Source: Coffea arabica (taxonomy: Eukaryota > Streptophyta > Magnoliopsida > Gentianales > Rubiaceae). Taken from it: a stretch of 64,000 nt of DNA. Under the pieces are notes generated by a model. It was given only the letters and a program-made list of their open reading frames with translations. It did no database searches and was not told where the DNA came from. Shown here in pieces: positions 50,696-64,000 of the stretch (positions within the stretch are counted from its first letter, which is position 1; the number at the start of each line of letters is the position of its first letter). Position numbers and translations under genes: made by a program. The stretch lies in the NCBI RefSeq assembly GCF_036785885.1, contig NC_092312.1:19796001-19860000 (forward strand), in the 5' to 3' direction.

Positions 50696-52135
50696 ATGGG
50701 GGGTATATTGAGTACTAATAATAACAAGGCTAGCTCGAGTCAACTCTGCGATATTTCGCAGATTGAAACATGCAAGAGGCAGAGGACGTCATCGAGCTTT
50801 TGGGAGGATAATCCACGATTAATCCCCAGCCTTCCTGATGAAATATCACTTCAGATAATTGCTCGACTGCCCAGAATTTACTACTTGAATGCAAAGTTAG
50901 TGTCACGCAGCTGGAAAGCCGCAATTTTGAGTCCAGAACTTTATAGGTTAAGAAAATGCCTTGGGACTACAGAGGAGCACCTCTATATTCTGACTAAGGT
51001 TGATGGCGATAAGCTTGTGTGGAATGCTTTGGACCCGATGTCCGGGAAATGGCAAAGGTTACCACCAATGCCTAATGTCGGTATTGAAGATGGATCAAGA
51101 AGGGGTTTCTCTGGACTTAAGGTGTGGAACATGGTAGGTTCAAGCACTAGAATTGCAGATGCCATACGAGGTTGGCTTGGGAGAAAGGATGCATTGGATC
51201 AAATTCCATATTGTGGAGGTGCTGTTGGAGCAGTTGATGGCTGCCTCTATGTCCTGGGTGGATTTTGCAGAGCTACAGTGATGAAAAGTGTATGGCGATA
51301 TGATCCAATTCTAAATGCGTGGAGTGAAGTGAGTCCCATGTCTACCTGTAGAGCTTATTGCAAGACAGGTGTTTTAAACAATAAGCTTTATGTTGTTGGA
51401 GGTGTAAGTCGAGGTCGTGGTGTATTGAGTCCTCTTCAATCTGCTGAAGTTTTTGACCCTCGTACTGGAATATGGTCTGAAGTCCCTAGCATGCCATTTT
51501 CAAAAGCTCAGATGATGCCAACTGCTTTCCTAGCTGATATACTCAAGCCTGTTGCAACCGGGATGACTTCCTATAGAGGGAAATTATACGTTCCTCAGAG
51601 TTTGTTTTGCTGGCCCTTTTTTGTTGATGTGGGAGGTGAGGTGTATGATCCAGAAACAAATTCATGGGTTGAAATGCCAATGGGCATGGGAGAAGGTTGG
51701 CCTGCAAGGCAGGCTGGAACCAAATTGAGCGTTATCGTTGATGGAGACTTGTATGCACTCAATCCATCTAGTTCTTTAGATAGTGCGAGGATCAAATTTT
51801 ATGATCACCGAGATGACACTTGGAAAGCAGTCAGAGGAGATGTACCCATTCGTGACTTAACTGATTCTGATTCTGAGTCTCCTTATCTACTTGCTGGCTT
51901 TCTTGGGAAGCTGCATGTAATCACTAAAGATGCAAACCAAAATATCTTGGTCTTGCAGGCTGATTGGCAAAATCAATTAGCTTCCCAATCAGCCTCTTCT
52001 GTTAGTTTAGATGAATCCTCCAAGGAAGAGCTCTCTGTACCAGTGGCTGGATCAGAAGCCATTCTTTGGAATGTTATTGCAAACAGGAGTGCTGGATCTG
52101 CTGAGCTGGTCAGCTGTCAGATCCTTGATTTTTAG
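50696..52135 (+). CDS. F-box/kelch-repeat protein (At1g22040-like)
   Basis: A single coding exon of 479 residues. The ATG at 50696 (MGGILSTNNN) is preferred over an upstream non-ATG codon. The F-box spans about 41-87 (RLIPSLPDEISLQIIARLPR, then LVSRSWKAA). Kelch repeats span about 135-400, with the paired-Gly signature in GCLYVLGG and KLYVVGG, followed by conserved Tyr/Trp (VWRYDPILNAWSEV, EVFDPRTGIWSEV). F-box/kelch proteins are substrate receptors of SCF ubiquitin ligases: the F-box binds SKP1 and the propeller binds the target. The target of this subfamily is not established. The length and N-terminus match At1g22040 closely. It is convergent with ALD1. Confidence 0.93.
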   Translation: MGGILSTNNNKASSSQLCDISQIETCKRQRTSSSFWEDNPRLIPSLPDEISLQIIARLPRIYYLNAKLVSRSWKAAILSPELYRLRKCLGTTEEHLYILTKVDGDKLVWNALDPMSGKWQRLPPMPNVGIEDGSRRGFSGLKVWNMVGSSTRIADAIRGWLGRKDALDQIPYCGGAVGAVDGCLYVLGGFCRATVMKSVWRYDPILNAWSEVSPMSTCRAYCKTGVLNNKLYVVGGVSRGRGVLSPLQSAEVFDPRTGIWSEVPSMPFSKAQMMPTAFLADILKPVATGMTSYRGKLYVPQSLFCWPFFVDVGGEVYDPETNSWVEMPMGMGEGWPARQAGTKLSVIVDGDLYALNPSSSLDSARIKFYDHRDDTWKAVRGDVPIRDLTDSDSESPYLLAGFLGKLHVITKDANQNILVLQADWQNQLASQSASSVSLDESSKEELSVPVAGSEAILWNVIANRSAGSAELVSCQILDF

Positions 52136-53544
52136 TGAAAGTAAGGTTATGGTTATTCTTGCTTTACTATGGCCATCTTCTGTAGGTATATGTTTGATGA
52201 ATTTGACTTTGACACGCCTGTCAAATCAAGATATCAGGGCCACTGAAGAAGTTGTTATATCTTGTTTATCTATGCAACTTAGATTGGGCAAGTGTTAATG
52301 TATATGGTTCGGGAAACATGTATTGCACGGGATGATTTGTTAGTTTAATTTGAAAATGATCAAATGATCCATCATGTGAGTAATTTATTATCAGTGTTGA
52401 TGGTTATTATGCCTACATAAATCAGACAGTGCAAATCTAGCAAATCTACATTATTATCTCTTTAGTACGTTGATATTCTTTCCGAATTTGCTTTAACTGT
52501 TCCATAATTCATGTTATGTAGTTTTTACGCTGCAGCTCACATATTAGCAATAGCTTTGTCAATGCTGCTGCTTGAAAGATCTTCAATGCCCAATGACTGA
52601 AATTCCTGATATTCATTCTTTTACTTGCTAATTCCCTGCACATATCATATATGAGTTTTCATGATGTAGAAGAAAATTTGGCTCCCTGGATCAATATCCC
52701 TTCATTGTTTAGTTTATTTTATAATTTTTTTTTTAATTTTTTTGGTTAATGAATTCAAGTCCAATTCATAAGAAGGTGGCCTCGAAAAGAATTGGGACTC
52801 TTACTAGAAGTAGGTCTACGGGAAGAAAGATGTTTTAGTGGTTAATTGTTTTGCTGTTTGAAATTAATTTTGGGGGACATTGATCAACAAGTTTCATTCC
52901 CAGAAAATCCTTGTTGGACAAGGAAAGCAAGATTTTGTTAGTAGTCCATAATCCGACTATTGGAACCATTGGTGCAAGATCATTCATGCATCTCCCTCAT
53001 CATCTACATGGTTCCAATTCTGAATTTTGGTTTAGACATATTGAAGAAATTTTTACCATGATTAGCATAGTTATTGCTGAAGCAAATAGCAGGAGTTAAG
53101 ACTAGTAAATAAGATGGGCACAGAAAATAGTCTTAGTCCTGAAATGCTAGATAAAGTTCTAAGGCTTTAGTACGTGCTGGACATCACAACACAAAGATAT
53201 GGTTGACGACGGACGCTCGAATGTAGAATGGTTTCATGTTCCAGCAAAATTTGACTCTTGTGAATAACTTATGACACAGTTCATGCAGTCCGCATAAATC
53301 CTATCATAACAATGATGCCTTTCCATGCATGAGCTATAGTTTCTGTTCCCGCATAACAGGTACTCTACAAAAAAAAAAAAAAAGCAAAAAAGCAAAGCAG
53401 AACAAAAACCTTTAGAACTTTTCGCAAAAAAATGAATTAAATATAGGAAAAAGCTTTGAATTAGATTGGGGCTGGAGAACTGCATCACGTTATAAGATAT
53501 GCAGGAGGATGAAGCTAGTAAATCTGATTAATCCTTACCATTGT
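52136..53544. other. Convergent 3' regions of F-box/kelch and ALD1
   Basis: It holds the untranslated ends of both genes. Open frames at 52011-52298 and 52911-53099 have no domain. I see no gene or transposon. Confidence 0.5.
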
Positions 53545-58226
<4,682 letters not shown>

Positions 58227-58311
58227 GATTTTATTTCTGATGAATGTGTGGAAATAAGAATTGGTGTGAGGTGACTAGCAAAAGCATGTAATAGTTTATG
58301 AGTTGAGGAGA

Positions 58312-58334
58312 TATAGATGTATATATATATATAG
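58312..58334 (-). promoter_or_regulatory. Candidate TATA region of ALD1
   Basis: On the minus strand, CACTATATATATATATACAT lies about 90-110 bp upstream of the ATG at 58226, followed by a pyrimidine-rich leader. A W-box-type TTGACC lies about 1 kb upstream (complement of 59255-59260). W-boxes bind WRKY factors, which control ALD1 in other plants; that link is inferred here. Confidence 0.45.
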
Positions 58335-58723
58335 TGGACGCTACCATGCATGAACAAGGGTTTGAATTGAATTTGTCACTCTGAAGTTATTTGTGTCCTT
58401 ACTGTATGTCAAAGGCTCAAAGCAGACAACGATGCACCAATTTCTTTGCTGTAGGCCCTCACTTTGAATCATCCACATGTGAAATCGATTAATAGTAATA
58501 CATGGTTCACACTTGCTTTTTTTTTTTTTTTTTATCCCTGGTCTTTATTCTTACAATTCTAGATGTGTTGTTGGACTAGGTTACAGATGGTGCTCGTGTA
58601 ACTTTCGAGCAGGGAAATTTGTTTAGAAATTGTTGTATCCATCTAATTTCTATTAAACACTCCTTTTCGCCGGTACATTGCATAAAAGATACAATTCTTC
58701 CACACCACCGCCACCCCACCCGC

Positions 58724-58915
58724 CCCCTTCTCTTTCTTTTGATAGCATAATGTAGAGTGAGGTGAGAGTGAAACCAGAATGGCATTATCATCAAGGTAAA
58801 AACGTTAGCGCCACCTCCACCAGCCCCTTCTCTTTCTTTTGATAGCATAATGTAGAGTGAGGTGAGGATGGAACCAGAATGGTATTATCGTTAAGATAAA
58901 AACGTTGCCACCTAA
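58724..58915 (+). repeat. Two-copy tandem repeat (100-bp period) upstream of ALD1
   Basis: Copies begin CCCCTTCTCTTTCTTTTGAT at about 58725 and 58825. They share GATAGCATAATGTAGAGTGA and AACCAGAATGG, with several substitutions, so the duplication is not recent. It lies about 500-700 bp upstream of the ALD1 start. Confidence 0.8.
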
Positions 58916-60680
58916 TTTATATCTGTTACTTGATATTTTGTTAGAGCACAAGAAATATATTTGAATTTCCTAACAAAAGAAGGGATTGAATATATTTTAT
59001 TTTATCTTTCAAGAGGATCAATAGTGATTCCTCACTTATTCCTTTTTGATGATTCGAGCTTGTGACCTGTCGATTATAGATGAATCATCTTATTATCAAC
59101 AAAAGTTATATGATAGCTCATGAAGATAAAAACAAAAAAAGGATGGCTGTGAATGATACTTTATGAGGACAATTTGGAGTTCACCACTTCTCTGATAATG
59201 CAATCTCCACATGCCACCAATAAGATGGCTGTGACAATTGTAGTGGTGCAGGTGGGTCAAAGCAAGGTCATTGGTCCTGTTCTTTTTTATAGCATATGCA
59301 TATACTATAAGCTAACAAGTTAGCCAGCACTAGGGATATATGTCTAGCTTTGACCCTGTATAATTAAGTATGGCATACTAATCATTTCCGGTACTCCGAC
59401 GGGGATGAAGGTGTGTTCAATGCAGTTTTGATCTGTTTTCCTGCAGTCCAAAATTTATGCATTTGAATGAGTAAGTCTGGTCTTCTTATGAATTAATAAA
59501 CGTGCAGCATTTTGATCCAAGGCAGCTAGAGACATATCGCAATGTTTCTGTGAAATGTCGGGGAATCTTTCTTGTTCTGTAAAATTTCTTATCTTGAAAT
59601 CAAAAGATCAGAAACATGATGACGACAGTCTAACCCCAAGAAATCCAATGGAGAATCCCACACAGATTTTCTTTCTTTCTTTCTTTTTGTTTTTTTTTTT
59701 TTTTTAAGGAAGAAGTAACATCTAGACATGCTTGATGACTCATGCATGAGAGTAAGGAGACTTTCTTTAATTTGCGGATGATTTCTCAACTTAATCCTCC
59801 CATACTTGTTGCACTAATTACATCTACCAAATTTCCACCGAATTTCCTTTGTTCAAGACTGCGAAATAAGAACTGCCATAAAATGCAGATAAAAGTTGAA
59901 AGACTCCTTTAAATGTTACAAATTGGTCAAGTACGTAGCTAGCCAACTAGTTAAACAATTAATGTAATCAAAACAAATTAGGTATGGCTATGTACGTACT
60001 TGTTAGATGTTGCTTGCTACTACTTTATATGCTATTGCTTTTGTTCACGCAACTGGGAAGATACTAAGCATTTATGCCCGAGAAATAGTACCATACAAAT
60101 ATGTTGACTAAACCAAACTAAATCTGACAGTTTCTCAAATAATGCCAAAGCAGCAAGCATATTCTAGATACATATACAGGAGAGCTTCAAGAAAATATGG
60201 AGAAAAAGGCAGAAGAAAATAAAATGTCCACCAACCTGCTGCTAGTAATTTAGCGAGAGATCAACTAAAAGTAGACTTTGACCTTTGGAAATAGACTAAT
60301 TGGGCGGAGGAAGTGCCGCATCCCACCCATAACCTTGCAAACAATTAATTGTGACACATAAAAAACATTGACTTTTCTTGGCCTTTAGTTTACGTACTGC
60401 ATAAACTATGCATACGGTAAACACTGGAGAAATAGTCATCATTTTGAAAAAAAATTCCAGGGTCTAGTCTTGAAATCTAATAAATAATGCTAGCTTACAA
60501 ACCATGTACAGAGTACCACGTTTTGAAAACCAAACTCAAACTGAACAGCTGCTGTAATTAACTGGTGATTAAAGACTCGAATATGTTCATCGGTCAGAGT
60601 TCAAATGAGCCCAAGATGCTCCAAATTAAACAAATATTGCAAGGGCATTGTTTTCTTAATTATGTACGCTGCCAATACCC

Positions 60681-60710
60681 ATGGGATGGGATGGGATGGG
60701 ATGGGATGGG
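60681..60710 (+). repeat. (ATGGG)6 minisatellite-like run
   Basis: Six perfect ATGGG units, followed by ACAGGACAG. The G-runs could support quadruplex formation. Confidence 0.9.
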
Positions 60711-62045
60711 ACAGGACAGAAGAATAATTATTGACTTAAATCAGTCAAACTTTTTACCGCGCATTCATATGAAGTTTGGAACCGTGACTAATTGCAGAGA
60801 CAAACCTGTCGTTTTCGCGTCCGTGGAAGAAGAGTTGATGATGAGGCCAAAAGGCCAAAATGGAGGAATTGGCGAGTCAAGGCTGAAGACATCGAAAGAG
60901 GCCAACTGTCAGCAATTTAGCCAAAGCCCTTTTTGAAATTGCGTATTCAAGGCGTGCATAAAGTATCAACAATGCACCCGCTTTGAGATTTGTTGCGTTC
61001 GAACAATGCACCTGATCATCCTATCCTATTCCTATGCGGGCAGATATCATATATAGGTTCTTGACTTCTTTCTAATTCTATAGCTAGAATATCGGTGCAA
61101 AGACAAAAATGCTTGGGGTTATATAAATCATCTTAGTAATGTTCACTTTGGACTTCCGAGTTCGAAGGTTGGAAAATTCTAATTCCTGCAGTGAACAACA
61201 ACTAATAACGCATGCCTGCCAAATTTGTTTTTTGAGCTTTATGAAGTTTCAAAACCTGTTTTAGACTTAGACTTGTGGAAAGATGCGAAACATTCTTATT
61301 CAGATGCATGCATCAGAAAAAAACCTTTATTCGGTCTGTAGGATCTATATCCTTTTCTTGGATCTTTTCTTTCCTTGTTGTGCACCTAAGCAAGTGCTTG
61401 CTTCTTTTATCTCAACATGTACCTAGCTACTTGATTAACCGAATACTGAAATTGTAGCAAGTATGATTTTTCTTCATATGTAGCCTTTCTATCGTCCCCA
61501 CCCACCTTAACTTTCTTCATCTCCATGCCCATTTCCTTGGCCTACATCTATATATATACATATATATATCACTCCCTGATCGCCAGACTGAATATATTAT
61601 AAAGTTGTTGGCCATGCGTCTTGGTCAATAGCTTTGTCACAAATCGAAATAAGAAAAAAGAAATGAAAAGGAACCATAGATAGAAGTTGAAGGATTAAGG
61701 TGGACGTGCGTAGCTAAGTATTCCAGCCCAGTTGACTGGTAAAATTATCATACTCAAATAGCTAGTAGTATTATCAGGTGAAGTACCGATCAATTTATTT
61801 TCCTTGTCTCTTTTTGGTAGGAGTAAATCTTCTTATACGGGGAGACACTAGCCTTGGAACTTCCTCGTTGGTAACCTTCTCGGAAACTTTGTGGTAAAAT
61901 TATTCAAGGGAACTGACGCGACGCCATGCAACAATTTCTTGAATTTTTACTTCCTCATCAATTGTGGAATTAGATAAGGAGTGTTGCCGGAGACAACAAC
62001 TATTTTTGTGGCCAGGCATGACTGCAAGCTTAGTCTACAAAAATG

Positions 62046-63635
62046 TCCTATATATATATAAAAAGGAGTTGGTATTTGACTGTTCGTTGTTTTTCATCCG
62101 ACTTTTTTAGGGGTAATTTAGGTAACATGTTGGTATAGTACAACTGATCCAGTTTCGAGTGCAAGCATACTATGCTTATTGCTATGTGAGTTGATAAGCG
62201 TACCCTTGGTGGCATGATGATTACATTCTCAAATTAAGCTTATGTAGCAGTAGTGACAGCTTTACCCTTTTAACCATCCGTTAAATTTGTTTTTAAGACA
62301 AAGAGGTAGTTGGGTGAATTTGGAATTTAAACTTGTGCAAAGAGTAGGATTAATTGAATTCAGTAACTGAAGTATCATTAAGACCATATGAACGCATCAA
62401 GATGATGATTAATTGACTACTCTATAGTGGAGGTGTAACTGTAGACGTTTTCCTCTCTTGAACTTCTGCATGTGCAATTGAACTCATACAAAGAGTGGGA
62501 TGATCAAAATGAGCAATTATGACATCTTAAAGATAGGAGTAATGCATGAGAGATGAGGAATCTCTTGGAAAGCATCTTTAAAGTGTAACTGCAAAACTCT
62601 TCCTCTTCAGTAGCATTTGTTGAGCAAATTTTTGAGGTAGTTGGAATAATGAGGGTTGTTAATATAAAACCTCATTGGTTCAACTGGTTATGGTTCATAC
62701 CACATGTTGTTACTCTTTTTCTTTCCTTTCCTTGTGGTTTCCATTTCAACCCTTCGTGAAGGTATGCTTTTTTTGCTACCCTTCTCCTTCTTATATTCCT
62801 TGATTAGATTTGAAAAGTTTGTTTTTTGTTATTTAAGTTCTTTGATTCAAAAATCCGATGTTCTTTTTTCCACGTTAGCATTGTTATATATGTATGATAA
62901 GATATCAATGGGTTGTATCTTTTTTTTTTTGGAATCTGCTTTTGTTTAATTGTTTCAGTCCTGGTAGACGCAGGTTTAACTAATCATTGGATATGATGAT
63001 CCCACTATTAAGGTTTGCTTTTCATATCCTTATATACTTAAGATCCATTAAATAGTTTAAATTTATATACAATTCTGATCTCCTTTTCATGTCTTACTCC
63101 AATCAGCTGTGAGATGATCAAGCCAAAAGTTGTCTCCGAATGCTTGAAGGCCATGGTATTTGAGCCATGTGTTTTCATCCTAAATTTCCTATTATAATCA
63201 TTGGTTCAGCTGATGATATTGTTCCAGGTATGGTGTGCAACTACTTACAGGTAATTTATACATTTGAAAACTCAACTTATTATTATTCATCTTATGAGAG
63301 TGCGATGCACCTGTTTCACTTTTGTAGCCTTGATCTCCTCTATTTTTTTTTTCAGTACTAGGTTCCCTCATTTTTAAGAAAACAATATTTTTTATTCTAT
63401 ACAAAATCATGCTTTATTTCACGGTGAATTTATCGATTAAACCACTCACTTGTTATGAATGATGAGTTTTATATATTTAGAAGACTGAATTTAGAGTATT
63501 ACATATTGACAGTTCTTTTTTACTTTGTCCCATGTTCTTTTCAACTGAATATTACAAATTTGTTAATTGCTACTCTAACTACTTATTCACAACACAGGTA
63601 TCAACTCCCACGCGTTGCGTGGGACTCTTTGCTAG
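62046..63635 (+). mobile_element. Non-autonomous Helitron, 1.6 kb
   Basis: It begins with TC (TCCTATATATATATAAAAAG at 62046), followed by GAGTTGG, the same layout as the start of the Helitron at 26048-28173. It ends in CTAG (63632-63635) followed by T. A hairpin CCCACGC-GTT-GCGTGGG (63607-63623) lies eight bases before the CTAG. The base before the TC is G rather than the usual A, so the 5' end is less certain than the 3' end. No Rep/helicase is seen. The open frames inside are unrecognised. Confidence 0.75.
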
Positions 63636-64000
63636 TTTTATTAACAAATTGTGCGGACAGACATCATTCATTGCCAATACATAGTAACTTTTTGCATAAT
63701 GCCACCAATTACTATAGGAAATTAATTTGGCTATTAACAATTAATTCTACAACTTGTGAATTGCAATTTACAACGTGTGAGGTGTTTTGCAGTACATTTC
63801 TTCAACATTTCGCACTGTTGATTGTTCTTAACCCCCAATGCTTGCTTGTAGAACTTGAAACTGCAGGTAAAAAATCACACAACCGATTTTTTGTCTCACA
63901 TTCTGTGTTGCATGCTCTCTCACACACTTTTTATTATATTACTATTTCTCCTTCATAAACATTATATTTTAATTTTTTTTATTTTCTTAAGATCCGATAA
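63636..64000. other. Right edge, no gene seen
   Basis: AT-rich DNA after the Helitron. The open frame ending at 63958 starts within the Helitron and has no domain. Confidence 0.5.

Larger units (their letters stand above)
58227..62045. other. Intergenic region upstream of ALD1
   Basis: It holds the ALD1 promoter, the 100-bp tandem pair and the (ATGGG)6 repeat listed separately, and a short T run near 58520. Open frames (58576-58848, 60565-60936, 61275-61457) show no family resemblance. No gene is seen. Confidence 0.5.

Noticed and set aside
60565-60936. 123-codon frame upstream of ALD1
   Set aside because: It contains the (ATGGG)n repeat translated as a DGMGW-like run and shows no family resemblance.

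Overview
This is nuclear DNA from a dicot plant. It is AT-rich, every recognisable gene except one is broken by GT-AG introns, and the proteins are plant-specific: a chloroplast light-harvesting protein, a GPI-anchored lipid transfer protein, a SULTR1 sulfate transporter and ALD1. Between the genes lie plant transposons. I cannot name the species; an asterid is only a guess.

Layout. 170-399 (-) is the first exon of a CP24/LHCB6 gene that runs off the left edge. 2560-7392 (+) is a nine-exon plastid-type PP2C phosphatase. 11484-13502 (+) is a GPI-anchored lipid transfer protein with a 27-nt microexon. 15472-20558 (-) is a 13-exon SULTR1-type sulfate transporter with a likely intron in its 5' leader. 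20.6-36.7 kb has no host gene. It is a transposon-rich block holding a foldback element, a Helitron with a SINE nested inside it, a hAT-like element split by a MULE-type MITE, a decayed Ty1/copia element and two back-to-back MULE-type MITEs that share three copies of one 9-bp target site. 36731-38280 (-) is a short NaKR-like heavy-metal-associated protein. 40953-44627 (-) is a compact TGS1-type cap hypermethylase. 44.6-50.7 kb is intergenic and contains a 1-kb solo LTR packed with a palindromic motif. 50696-52135 (+) is an intronless-CDS F-box/kelch protein. 53545-58226 (-) is a ten-exon ALD1-type aminotransferase. 58.2-64 kb is intergenic and ends with a second Helitron.

I built the exon structures by hand from splice sites and family similarity. 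In all six complete spliced genes (PP2C, LTPG, SULTR1, NaKR-like, TGS1, ALD1) the exon lengths sum to a multiple of three and the reading phase is kept across every junction, which supports the models strongly. The genes look like independent neighbours. Nothing suggests an operon-like cluster or a shared pathway.

I found no convincing new biological system. The most unusual material is structural: the three-copy target site around tandem MITEs, the foldback with an extra arm forming a near-perfect 186-bp hairpin, the palindrome-rich solo LTR, and a partial MITE duplication inside the LTPG intron. The gene of greatest biological interest is ALD1, which makes the precursor of the systemic-immunity signal pipecolate / N-hydroxypipecolate.
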